A stretch of DNA of 64,000 nucleotides from [Clostridium] innocuum. GTDB taxonomy: Bacteria; Bacillota_I; Bacilli_A; Erysipelotrichales; Erysipelotrichaceae. Shown piece by piece: positions 44,366 to 53,628 of this stretch (positions within the stretch are counted from its first letter, which is position 1; the number at the start of each line of letters is the position of its first letter). The DNA is taken from assembly GCA_012317185.1 (NCBI GenBank), contig CP048838.1:806001-870000 (forward strand), given 5' to 3'. A program made the position numbers and the translations under genes. The notes under the pieces are model-generated. The model did no database searches, had not been told where the DNA came from, and saw only the letters and a list, made by a program, of their open reading frames with translations.

Positions 44366-47083
44366 ATGACAATCAGCACAAAAAATGAAATTCTGGAATA
44401 TCTTCTTTCAAAGAAGGTGGAGTTGGATTTAAGGAATATCGAGGAGTTTTCTGCTCATATTTTGAGCAATGAGCTTCATATCAGCCGATCTCTGGCAAGC
44501 CAGTATCTCAATGGCTTTGTAAAGGAAGGGCTTCTTGTGAAAATTGCTACACGACCTGTGTATTTTCTTTCCAGAAAAAACATTGAGGAACAGTTTCAGG
44601 TGCAATTTAAAGAAAGTATGTTTTACAGCGTTGAGGATTTTCTGGATACGTTGTCTAAAAAAACATGTATTAAGCGTAATTTTATGAAAATGATCGGATA
44701 TGACACTTCTCTTCATACTGTGATAGATCAGTTGAAATCCGCATTAAAATATCCTCCAAATGGTCTTCCGGTGATTCTTTATGGAGAAAAAGGCAGTGGG
44801 AAATCGCTTATGTGTCAGAAGATGTTTGAGTATGGACAGGATGCAGGGATTATTCCGGAACAGGCGCTGCTGCAGAAATATAAGGTCCTTGAACAGGATA
44901 TGCAGCTGGCAGAACAGCTGTTGGGAACAGAGATCAAAAAAGGGCTGCTGGAGCAATGCGAAGGCGGTATTCTCTACCTTACTCAAGCGCAGAATCTGAG
45001 CAAGCATGATCAGCAGCTCCTCATGCGTATTCTGGAGGATGGAGGCTTTATTCGTGGAGGAAACCGTATCACGCTTCGTGCAAGAATCATCCTTTCACTG
45101 GATGAGGATTATCAGAAATATCTGGATTATGACCTGATTCAATGCTTCCCGATCATTTGCCGGATGCCGAATTTGGATGAGCGCTATCAGGATGATAAGG
45201 AAGAGCTTATCATACATTTCTTTAAGCTGCAGTCATGGAAGCTGGGAAGATATCTGTTTGTCAGTAAAAATCTGATTCATATACTTCTGACTAGAACCTA
45301 TAAACGCAATATAGATGAATTAAAACGTACGGTAGAAGATGTATGTGCACGTGCAAACAGTGAGGAAGAAACAACCGAGCAGCTGTATATCCGCATGTAT
45401 CAGCTTCCGGATTCCATTTTAATGGATTTAGGTGAACAGGACTATATGGAGGAACAGGTGGAGTATGTGGATATTTCCTCCTATAAACGAAATGAAGAAT
45501 CAAGAAAGCTGCTGGAGCTGTTTGAAACTATATTAAATCGTGTTCCAAAGGATGAAGCGACTTCTATGATATCGTATGTTAAGGAGCTGAATGGTGTATT
45601 GACACAATACTGCAGTGCAATCGCATATAACGAGAAATATACGAATCAGCAGATTCTTGCGTTAGAGCATACGATTCGTAATATTTTGAACCGCGTTCTT
45701 ACCACGTACAACGTTTCGATTCCATATCACTGCAGCCCGCTGTTTGCGGCTTGTATTTATGGCAGGCAGTCCCATAACAGGATACTTGAGGAATGGAAAC
45801 AGGAGCATGCCTATGAAATCAGCAAATGTCTGAGTCTGTTGGAAAAGCAGTATCCTCAGGGGTATCTGATCAGTGAAAAGCTGAGCTATGCACTGCTTGC
45901 GAATCTGGAATTAGGGTTTGATGATATGGAAAAAATCATTCTCATGATTCATCTCGGATTTTATCATGAGCATGCCCATCAGAATAAATACCTGTCCATT
46001 ATAATCGCACATGGCTATTCCACTGCCAGCAGCATGGCCGAGGCTATAAATTCTCTGCTGGGCAGCTATCTGTTTGAAGCCTTTGATATGCCTCTGGATA
46101 CCTCCATGCCGGATATTGCGGACCGCCTGAAACGTTATATTGATCGCTATACAATAAAAAATGATATCCTTTTGCTTGTGGACATGGGATCACTGGAGCA
46201 TATTGATGAGCAGCTGACTATGATAGACAATAAGAACATCGGCATTATCAATAATGTATCGACAAGACTTGCTCTGGATATCGGAGAATCTATACTGCAG
46301 GGAGCGGATATGGAGTCATTATTAAGGAACGCGGCAGAGCATTCTACAAGTACCTATACACTTGTAGAAAATAAGCAGAAAAAGGATCTGATAATTTTCA
46401 TATCGGATAATGGAATCAAAATGGCGAACCGCATGCGGGAATTATTCGCGGATTCATTGCCGAAGGCGATTGATATCGAAATGCTTTCTATCGATTTATT
46501 GGATTTCAGAAATGAAGACTATATGAATGAAATTGCAAAGGAATATGATATTCTATTTGTATCCGGTATCTGTTCCAGCATTGATTGTCCGAAGCAGTTT
46601 ATATCACTGGAGGATTTGATTACCTCTAATCAGCTGGATTATCTGAGAACCTTGCTTAATAAATATTTGACGATTGAAGATATAGATACATTTACGAGAA
46701 ATCTAATCCATAATTTCTCACTTGGCAATGCATTGGATACCTTATCTATTCTGGATGCAAAAAAGCTGCTGGAGTTTGTAGAGGGTGCTGTCAATCAAAT
46801 GCAGCTGCAATTGGACCGCCGCTTCTATGGAAATACGCTAGCTGGATTGTATATTCATCTATGCTGTATGATTGAACGTCTGGTAACAAAAGAACCCATT
46901 ACCAATCACGAGGGTTTGCAGCAATTTGAGAAAGAAAACAGAAAGTTCATAGAGATAGTAAGAAGAAGCTTCACAAAGGTATGCAGCCATTATGGCGTAG
47001 AGCTATCTATGAGCGAAATATCCTATTTATATGATTATATCAAAGAAGACAAACTGCATGGAACGCAAGAGGGGGATTTCTAA
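44366..47083 (+). CDS. LevR-like PTS-controlled regulator without sigma-54 motifs
   Basis: A 905 aa regulator with the LevR/ManR plan: an N-terminal winged helix (about 1-70), an AAA domain with Walker A GEKGSGKS (about 139), a PRD (about 400-500), a mannose-type IIA-like domain (SIIIAHGYSTASSM, about 545), a IIB-like part, and a C-terminal PRD. Where LevR has GAFTGA the sequence reads LLGTEIKKGLLEQCEGG, and Walker B is ILYLTQAQNL without the acidic pair. It therefore should not hydrolyse ATP or drive sigma-54. Start 44366 is chosen because AAGGGAG lies 8 bases upstream. It precedes its PTS genes directly. Confidence 0.82.
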   Translation: MTISTKNEILEYLLSKKVELDLRNIEEFSAHILSNELHISRSLASQYLNGFVKEGLLVKIATRPVYFLSRKNIEEQFQVQFKESMFYSVEDFLDTLSKKTCIKRNFMKMIGYDTSLHTVIDQLKSALKYPPNGLPVILYGEKGSGKSLMCQKMFEYGQDAGIIPEQALLQKYKVLEQDMQLAEQLLGTEIKKGLLEQCEGGILYLTQAQNLSKHDQQLLMRILEDGGFIRGGNRITLRARIILSLDEDYQKYLDYDLIQCFPIICRMPNLDERYQDDKEELIIHFFKLQSWKLGRYLFVSKNLIHILLTRTYKRNIDELKRTVEDVCARANSEEETTEQLYIRMYQLPDSILMDLGEQDYMEEQVEYVDISSYKRNEESRKLLELFETILNRVPKDEATSMISYVKELNGVLTQYCSAIAYNEKYTNQQILALEHTIRNILNRVLTTYNVSIPYHCSPLFAACIYGRQSHNRILEEWKQEHAYEISKCLSLLEKQYPQGYLISEKLSYALLANLELGFDDMEKIILMIHLGFYHEHAHQNKYLSIIIAHGYSTASSMAEAINSLLGSYLFEAFDMPLDTSMPDIADRLKRYIDRYTIKNDILLLVDMGSLEHIDEQLTMIDNKNIGIINNVSTRLALDIGESILQGADMESLLRNAAEHSTSTYTLVENKQKKDLIIFISDNGIKMANRMRELFADSLPKAIDIEMLSIDLLDFRNEDYMNEIAKEYDILFVSGICSSIDCPKQFISLEDLITSNQLDYLRTLLNKYLTIEDIDTFTRNLIHNFSLGNALDTLSILDAKKLLEFVEGAVNQMQLQLDRRFYGNTLAGLYIHLCCMIERLVTKEPITNHEGLQQFEKENRKFIEIVRRSFTKVCSHYGVELSMSEISYLYDYIKEDKLHGTQEGDF

Positions 47084-47503
47084 ATGAAAACAAAAATTAT
47101 TATCGCAAGTCATGGAAGATTTGCAGAAGGTATTATGGATAGTCTTAAAATGATTGCGGGAGAGCAGGACCATGTAGAACCGCTTTGTGCTTATATTGAT
47201 CGTAGCGTTGACTACAGCGCACACATACGACAGCTGGTAGCTGATCATGATTATGAAAAGCAGGCGCTTCTGGTTATCACAGACTTGTTGGGAGGTAGTG
47301 TGAATAACGAATTCATGCGTTTTACAGAGGATTATCCGTTTTATCTGGTTTCCGGATTAAATCTCAGTCTGCTGCTGGAATTAGCACTGTATCCGGACGA
47401 ATTAAAATCAGATACGATTCAGAAAATCGTAGAGCATAACAGTGATTATATAGTATTCTGCAGTGGAGACACTTTACACCTGCAGGAAGAAAACGATTTT
47501 TAG
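47084..47503 (+). CDS. PTS mannose-family IIA component
   Basis: A 139 aa protein; the phosphorylated His10 is in IIIASHGRFAEG. LLVITDLLGGSVNN is the second family signature. It takes phosphate from HPr and passes it to IIB. It starts directly after the regulator stop. Confidence 0.92.
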   Translation: MKTKIIIASHGRFAEGIMDSLKMIAGEQDHVEPLCAYIDRSVDYSAHIRQLVADHDYEKQALLVITDLLGGSVNNEFMRFTEDYPFYLVSGLNLSLLLELALYPDELKSDTIQKIVEHNSDYIVFCSGDTLHLQEENDF

Positions 47504-47515
47504 GAGGATGAACAT

Positions 47516-47980
47516 ATGATTAAAATGCTTCGTGTTGATCACAGACTTCTGCATGGACAGGTAGCCTTTTCCTGGACCGGGTATCTCGGGGTCAACTGCA
47601 TATTGATTGCGAATGATGATTGTGTAACCAATGATCTGCGCAGAACAACGCTTCGCCTCGCCAAGCCATCCAGCTGTAAGCTGATTGTAAAAGGCATCGA
47701 GGAATCCATCGCGGCATTAAACAGCGGGAAAGCAGATAAATACAATCTGTTTATTGTTGTGGATAATGTAACGGATGCCTATCGTCTTGCCAGTGAGGTG
47801 GACCGTATCCATATCGTCAACATTGGAGGTCTGAAAGCAGGAGAGCATACACATCCGCATCCCTCCAATCATAATATCAATTTTACAGATGAAGAGGAAA
47901 TGATGCTTCGGGAGCTGGTCGATAAGAATATTGATGTAGAGCTTCGTATGGTTCCCAGTGATCCCGTTAAGCGACTTTAA
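47516..47980 (+). CDS. PTS mannose/fructose/sorbose-family IIB component
   Basis: A 154 aa protein with RVDHRLLHGQVAFSW; the phosphorylated His is His13. It phosphorylates the sugar during transport through IIC/IID. AGGAGG lies 7 bases before ATG. The family includes sorbose, fructose, mannose and N-acetylgalactosamine systems. Confidence 0.92.
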   Translation: MIKMLRVDHRLLHGQVAFSWTGYLGVNCILIANDDCVTNDLRRTTLRLAKPSSCKLIVKGIEESIAALNSGKADKYNLFIVVDNVTDAYRLASEVDRIHIVNIGGLKAGEHTHPHPSNHNINFTDEEEMMLRELVDKNIDVELRMVPSDPVKRL

Positions 47981-48000
47981 ATGAAAGAGAGGAATGAAGT

Positions 48001-48765
48001 ATGATACAAGCAGCATTGATAGCACTGATAGCTTTTCTTGCCTATATGGGAGATGCTCTAGGATATTCACAATATGACCGTCCGCTTTGTACCGGCGTAC
48101 TGGTTGGTATCGCATTGAATGATGTACAGCAGGGACTAATGGTGGGGGCCAGTCTGGAATTGGTCTACATGGGGACATTGACAATCGGTGGAGCATTTCC
48201 ACCCGATATTTACACCGGTGGAATCCTGGGTACGGCATTTGCAATAACCACAGGCTCCGGTATCGAGGGGGCAGTTGCCCTTTCCCTTCCGATTGCAACC
48301 TTCGCCTTGCTGATAAAACAGGTTATTTATACGTTTGTAAGAGGATTCTTTGTACACCGTGCAGACAGCTATGCATTACAGGGGAATGACTCCAAGGTAG
48401 CTGCCATGCATGTATGGTCAACTTTGGCATACTGTGTGCCGATGGCAATTGTAGTCGGAATTTGTTTCTATGTCGGAGGTCCTGCAGTTCAGGCAGTGCT
48501 TGATCAGATACCGGCATTCATTATGAAGGGATTGTCAGCTGCAAGTGGCATGCTGCCTGCCCTTGGCTTTGCCATGCTGGTGAAAATGATTATCAGTAAG
48601 GAGCTGGCTCCATATTTCTTTATCGGCTTTCTGATTGCCAGCTATCTGCAGATTCCTGTGCTTGGTATTGCATGCATCGCGATTTTAATTGCTCTGCTGG
48701 TTATTATGAATGATCGTAAGAAAAACAATGTGGAGATGGGAGGTATGGATGATAATGAATTCTAA
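48001..48765 (+). CDS. PTS mannose-family IIC component
   Basis: A 254 aa membrane protein with about seven helices. GVLVGIALNDVQQGLMVGASLELVYMG is the family signature seen as QQGLMVGASLEL. It forms the channel with IID and ends in a short charged tail. It overlaps the IID gene start by 17 bases. Confidence 0.9.
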   Translation: MIQAALIALIAFLAYMGDALGYSQYDRPLCTGVLVGIALNDVQQGLMVGASLELVYMGTLTIGGAFPPDIYTGGILGTAFAITTGSGIEGAVALSLPIATFALLIKQVIYTFVRGFFVHRADSYALQGNDSKVAAMHVWSTLAYCVPMAIVVGICFYVGGPAVQAVLDQIPAFIMKGLSAASGMLPALGFAMLVKMIISKELAPYFFIGFLIASYLQIPVLGIACIAILIALLVIMNDRKKNNVEMGGMDDNEF

Positions 48766-49564
48766 TTCTGTAGAGAAGAAGCTGACAAAAAAAGATTTAA
48801 AGCAGGTGTTTGTTCGTTCAATAGCGTATAATTCATCGTTTAATTACGAAAGGCAGTTAAATCTGGGATGGGCATTCTCCCTTATGCCGGTATTGCGCAA
48901 GCTATATAAAGATGATGAGGAACAAATGAAAGCAGCATTGGCCCGTCATTTGGAGTTTAACAATATTACCCCATTTATCTGTACAGTACTATTTGGTATA
49001 ACTGCGGCGATGGAAGAACAGAATGCGAATGATAGGGACTTTGATACTGAATCCATCAATGCTGTTAAGGTAGGACTGATGGGGCCGCTTTCGGCAATCG
49101 GTGATTCAATCTTTCTTGGAACACTGCGTGTAATAGCCGCAAGTCTGGGCTGTTCTCTGGCATTGAAGGGCAATATCTTGGGACCCATCATCTATCTGCT
49201 TATCTTCAATATTCCGAATTTTGCATCTCGTTATTTTCTGATGTACAAGGGGTATGAGCTGGGAACCAGCTTTCTGAATAAGGTAGAGGAATCCGGCATC
49301 ATGGATAAGATTTTCAAGGGAGCCGGTATTCTGGGATTGATGGTTATAGGCGGAATGGTCGCAACCAATGTCAGTGTTCCCCTGACGGTAGCTTACGACG
49401 ATGTGAAAATTCTGGACACCATTAACGGCGTTATGCCTAATCTTCTACCACTATGCTTTACCGGACTGATCTTCTATTTCCTGAAAAAGGATTTTAAGGT
49501 AACCTATATTCTGGCTGGTATCATCCTGTTTGGTATCCTTGGTGCCGCCATTTCGATGTTTTAG
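48749..49564 (+). CDS. PTS mannose-family IID component
   Basis: A 271 aa membrane component. YERQLNLGWAFSLMPVLRKLY is the usual N-terminal IID signature and LMGPLSAIGDSIFLGT the central one. ATG 48749 follows GGGAGG by 5 bases; ATG 48755 is a close alternative. The longer frame from 48710 starts inside the IIC gene and is not supported. Confidence 0.9.
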   Translation: MIMNSNSVEKKLTKKDLKQVFVRSIAYNSSFNYERQLNLGWAFSLMPVLRKLYKDDEEQMKAALARHLEFNNITPFICTVLFGITAAMEEQNANDRDFDTESINAVKVGLMGPLSAIGDSIFLGTLRVIAASLGCSLALKGNILGPIIYLLIFNIPNFASRYFLMYKGYELGTSFLNKVEESGIMDKIFKGAGILGLMVIGGMVATNVSVPLTVAYDDVKILDTINGVMPNLLPLCFTGLIFYFLKKDFKVTYILAGIILFGILGAAISMF

Positions 49565-49572
49565 GAGGTTGT

Positions 49573-50217
49573 ATGAAAATAGGATTGATAAATGAAGATT
49601 CACAGGCAGATAAGAATGCCATGATATTTGATATTCTGAAGCAGGAAGCAGAGAAAAAAGGACATACGGTATTCAATTACGGTATGTATACGGAACAGGA
49701 TAGTCATCAGATTAATTTTACGCAGATAGGTATTCTTGCAGCGGTTCTATTGCACAGCCACGCAGTAGATTTTGTCGTGACGGGCTGCGGAACAGGGCAA
49801 GGAGCTATGATTTCCTGTAATGCGTTCGCTGATGTTGTTTGCGGCTATGTCAATACACCACTTGATGCGTATTTGTTTACCCAGGTGAATGCGGGAAATG
49901 CGGTATCTTTGCCATTCTCCCAGTATTTTGGATGGGGTGCTGAAATCAATCTGAAGTATGTGTTCGAAAAATTATTTGCACAGGAATTCGGTGGTGGCTA
50001 TCCGCAATGCTATGCAGAAGGTGAAAAACGTAGCAGAGCACGTATGATGAATGAAACAAAGCTGCCTGCCCAGTATGCATTGCTGGAAGCATTACAGCGA
50101 ACAGATCAGGAATTGCTGAAGCAGCTTCTTGATTATCCACAATTTCAGGAGCAGTTTTTCAGAAATGCAGAGGATACACCTGTTACACGATTCATAAAAA
50201 ACCTGTTACATCCATAG
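49573..50217 (+). CDS. RpiB/LacAB-family sugar-phosphate isomerase
   Basis: A 214 aa protein. The first 145 residues are an RpiB/LacA/LacB fold with the active-site loop TGCGTGQGAMISCNAF (catalytic Cys). About 65 extra C-terminal residues are unusual for RpiB. Members isomerise ribose-5-, allose-6- or galactose-6-phosphate. It overlaps nothing but follows IID by 8 bases with AGGAGG. It is likely the first cytoplasmic step after PTS uptake, turning an aldose phosphate into a ketose phosphate (or the reverse). Confidence 0.85.
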   Translation: MKIGLINEDSQADKNAMIFDILKQEAEKKGHTVFNYGMYTEQDSHQINFTQIGILAAVLLHSHAVDFVVTGCGTGQGAMISCNAFADVVCGYVNTPLDAYLFTQVNAGNAVSLPFSQYFGWGAEINLKYVFEKLFAQEFGGGYPQCYAEGEKRSRARMMNETKLPAQYALLEALQRTDQELLKQLLDYPQFQEQFFRNAEDTPVTRFIKNLLHP

Positions 50218-50300
50218 GTTTAAATGAAAAACATATAATATAAAATGCCATGTAAATTCAGGACAGAAAATTGTAGCTGATAATAATTAAAATGCGAAGG

Positions 50301-50454
50301 AAAAGCAGCCATTTATAAGGGAGGTTCTTTCTTGCTTTAGGGTGTTTGCAAAAGGGAGACTTCAACTTCTATTGATAACTATAATAGTATGGAAGTCTCC
50401 CTGTTTCAAGTTTACCTGCAATCAAGAAAGAACCATAAGGAACCGGCTGCTTTT
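50301..50454. repeat. 154 bp nested imperfect palindrome
   Basis: AAAAGCAGCC (50301-50310) pairs with GGCTGCTTTT (50445-50454); GGTTCTTTCTTG (50323-50334) pairs with CAAGAAAGAACC (50423-50434); GGGAGACTTC (50354-50363) pairs with GAAGTCTCCC (50392-50401); the centre holds CTATT...AATAG. All arms share one centre near 50377. It could be a miniature transposable element or a large RNA/cruciform structure; the inner hairpin can end the PTS transcript. Confidence 0.75.
50354..50405 (+). terminator. Inner hairpin, terminator of the PTS operon
   Basis: GGGAGACTTC and GAAGTCTCCC form a 10 bp stem followed by TGTTTC. The T run is short, so termination may be moderate. Confidence 0.55.
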
Positions 50455-50481
50455 CGCTTTGCTATGAAAGCAGCCCGCATG

Positions 50482-50592
50482 GATTCTCATAGGGAACAAA
50501 GAACAACCTATCATGATAAATCTTGCATTGGAAATCAGAATTCTATATTTCTTCATTCGCTGGTTTCTATAAACTTAGAAATGCGATATAAT
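50482..50592. repeat. 111 bp target-site duplication, left copy (IS copy 2)
   Basis: Repeated exactly at 52574-52684. It ends in GATATAAT at the element border, as in IS copy 1. One extra shared G makes the length 111 or 112. Confidence 0.92.
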
Positions 50593-52573
50593 CCCGTCTT
50601 TGACAGTTTAAGGAAAAAATAACTCAAGAAAACCCTTTAGTTAAGGGTTAATCTTGAGTTTTTGGTTTTGCAGGGGAATATAGTAATTGATTGGCAATTT
50701 TAGACTCATGAATGATACTTCTCATTTTAGCCTTCTTGATAATCTGAGTATCTGTACGGAAACCAAATAATTCATGAAGGTCATCCGTCAAATCTGTTCT
50801 TTTATAAATTGGAATGTAGCCATATGCGTCAAGTGCACATACATCCATGCTTCTCAGTGTATCTATGATATTCTCTGTTGTATATTTCTTGTCCAGTTTG
50901 AATTCCAGAATCCTATATATCAGCAATGACAGAAAGCAGATTAGGAAATGGGCCTTTATCCTGTCTTCTCTCTGCAGGTATACAGGTCGTGCTTCAAAGT
51001 CCGTCTTCATTATTCTGAAACATTCTTCGATCTGCCATCTTCTCTCATTGATAGCGATGATCTCAGATACATCTCCCTCTATATCTGTCGTTACTGCATA
51101 GAACCCATCATACATCGCCTCTTTATCTATGGCTGCCTGATCGAGCTGACAATATTCTTCTTCTGCCACCTCACCATCCGCAGTGATCGCAGTCTTTTTT
51201 ATAAATCTGGCCGGATCATTAGGATTACGTCTATTCTTCTTAAACTTTTTTCCATTATCATTGATCATCTTCATAGCACGTTCGATCTGTCCCTGTCTAA
51301 TCTTTGCTTGATAAGCCTTATATTTAGGCGAATACGTTACGATCATCGTTTCTGATAACTTCTTTGACTCGATTGGGACTTCTTTATAGTAAATGGATCT
51401 GTATACTTCGGGATCGTTTTCATCCAGTTCTCTGAGATCGATGAACTTTTCGCTCCCCAGCTTTCTGTATTGTTTCGGATCAAGTGCTGTGATACGATCC
51501 TCTTTCTTTAATTTCTTCAATGACTGTGTGACGACATACGATCTACCACCCATATCATTGAACAATTTGTTATTCTGTGATCCAAGTCCGCTATCAGAAC
51601 AATAGATGAATTCAGAACAGTCAAAATCACGTATGACCTTCTGCTCAAGAGGCTTCAATGTTTTCTGTTCATTCTGTTTGCCAGGATGTAGGTCGAAAGC
51701 AAGCGGGAAGCCATCAGCATCCATAAAAAGTCCCATGCCTATGATTGGATTAGGCCGATTCTCCTTACTTTTACCATATGTCTTACTACCACTCTCCTGT
51801 TCTATTTCAAAATAATAGTTTGTACAGTCATAATAAAGGATCTTGGTATTCCGTTTATGAAGGAAATGTGAATTACGATAGATCTCAGCCTGGATATAAT
51901 CTGATTCATCGGCAATAACAGAAAGGGCGCGATAGACGTTTTTGGAGAATGTATTTGGGCTGTTCCAGGAGCGTCTGAGCAAAAGCGTAAGAGTTTTTTC
52001 TTACTGGAAGGATGAAGGATCCGTGCAAAAAGCAAATCGGAAAAAAATATCATAAAGATTGTATTCATACTGATGGCGTCTTTTGATATTACGGCAGATA
52101 TTATCAAAGCGGAGAGAAGAAATGATAGATTGAAGGAAAAAGGTATCCGCAGTTAAAAGAGCGCTGCTCATTTTTAGGGATATAGTGCGTAGGAGATAGG
52201 AGAACGGAAACGGCTTGATTTTCCTTATTGTAGTCATCAGTAGCAATACGAGCCTGTTCTTTAGCCCATGCCATGACACCATCGCGGTCAGTAGAGAGCA
52301 AAAGGGAAAGTTCAGCCAAAGTGCCAAGCCGTTTATGAACTCTGGAAGTATTTTTGCCGTTCTTATCAACAAAAGAATGACAGATATAAAAAGTTTCAGA
52401 GGATTTAGATCGAGTAGTAGTAACTTTCATATACATCACCTATACAAATTATATCATATATTACCAATAATTACCATATAATAAAGCTAAAAATTTGACA
52501 AAATAACATAAAGAAAAGCCTATGATAAAAGGCTTTAGAAGCTATTAGCTATGAATAGACTGTCAAAGACCCG
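50593..52573 (-). mobile_element. IS1634-family insertion sequence, copy 2 (1981 bp)
   Basis: Same termini, orientation and content as 212-2191. The two copies differ almost only in homopolymer lengths. It lies between the large palindrome and the AAA-ATPase gene. The hairpin at about 50621-50662 is the same as that at 241-282. Confidence 0.92.
50648..52430 (-). pseudogene. IS1634-family DDE transposase, frameshifted (copy 2)
   Basis: The C-terminal 444 codons (50648-51982) are open and include all three catalytic regions. The N-terminal part is broken by one extra base in each of four runs relative to copy 1: T at 51939-51943, T at 51994-51999, A at 52041-52047 and A at 52137-52141. The intact halves of the two copies overlap, so together they define a complete gene of about 592 aa. 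No base substitution that would disable catalysis was noticed. Confidence 0.88.
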
Positions 52574-52684
52574 GATTCTCATAGGGAACAAAGAACAACC
52601 TATCATGATAAATCTTGCATTGGAAATCAGAATTCTATATTTCTTCATTCGCTGGTTTCTATAAACTTAGAAATGCGATATAAT
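52574..52684. repeat. 111 bp target-site duplication, right copy (IS copy 2)
   Basis: Exact copy of 50482-50592, ending in GATATAAT 23 bases before the ATPase gene start. It restores the upstream sequence of that gene. Confidence 0.92.
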
Positions 52685-52873
52685 AGGAAGAGAAAGTGAG
52701 TGATATAATGAAAAAAGGAATTCCGTTAGGAATCATGAATTACAGAGAATTGAAAGAAAAAAATTATTATGTAGTTGATAAAAGTCTTCTGATTCAGGAA
52801 TTTCTTGAGCGGATGGCAAAAGCCACGTTGGTTACACGGCCCCGCCGATTCGGTAAAACACTCAATATGAGCA

Positions 52874-52893
52874 GGCGCTGCCCGCCCATGGCG
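52874..52893 (+). repeat. 20 bp insertion 1
   Basis: GGCGCTGCCCGCCCATGGCG between GAGCA and TGCTTG. Without it the family sequence NMSMLAEFFD is restored. 85% GC. Confidence 0.8.
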
Positions 52894-53263
52894 TGCTTGC
52901 AGAATTCTTCGATATCACAAAGAATTCAAAAGTAATTTTTGCAGATACTGCTATTATGAAAACAAAGTACGCAGAACATATGAACAGCTACCCGACAATA
53001 TTTCTTTCATTTGCAGATGCAAAGGATAGTAAAAACCGGATTGTTGCATGCGTGAAAGAACAACTGCTTAAGGTGTATGATCAATACTCCTTTACATTGG
53101 AAAATTTGAGCATCTTTGAAAAGCCCCAATTTGATTCTATTTTGAAGGGACTGTCAAATTTGGATGATGGAAATCTGGAGACCGTTGATCGCGCCATCAG
53201 TTTTCTTATGACAAGGTGTCATCAATACTATGGAAAGCGGGTCATGCTTTTTATAGACGAATA

Positions 53264-53283
53264 GGCGCTGCCCGCCCAAGGCG
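53264..53283 (+). repeat. 20 bp insertion 2
   Basis: GGCGCTGCCCGCCCAAGGCG between GAATA and TGACACG; one base differs from insertion 1. Without it FIDEYDTPFIEAHTGG is restored. Its end forms AAGGCGTG-A-CACGCCTT with the adjacent gene sequence. Confidence 0.8.
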
Positions 53284-53608
53284 TGACACGCCTTTTATAG
53301 AAGCTCATACAGGAGGTTTTTATGAAGATGTACGCGGGGCGTTTGCTGCTTTGCTTCATACCTCACTGAAATCCAGCGATGATTTGGAATATGCTATGAT
53401 TACCGGGATACAGCGTGTTGCGAAGGAGAACGTTTTTAGTGATTTGAATAATATATTTGTATGCACAGTGAAGGATGCTGATTATGCAAGCTATTTTGGA
53501 TTTACAGAGAATGAAGTTAAGAAGATGCTTGTTGATAACGGGATGGAGTATACAGCTGATGTAAAGGAAATGTATGACGGATATAACATAGGAGGCATCG
53601 ACATCTAC

Positions 53609-53628
53609 ACTGCTAGTGGGCAGAGCCT
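53609..53628 (-). repeat. 20 bp insertion 3 (reverse orientation)
   Basis: Between CTAC and AATCCATGG. Its reverse complement AGGCTCTGCCCACTAGCAGT shares AGGC-CTGCCC-C with the other two. Without it IDIYNPWSIVNYV is restored. The border may lie one base to the right. Confidence 0.72.

Noticed and set aside
50301..50592. CRISPR-like repeat region next to IS copy 2
   Set aside because: The repeated segments are inverted or are the IS target duplication; there are no regularly spaced direct repeats.
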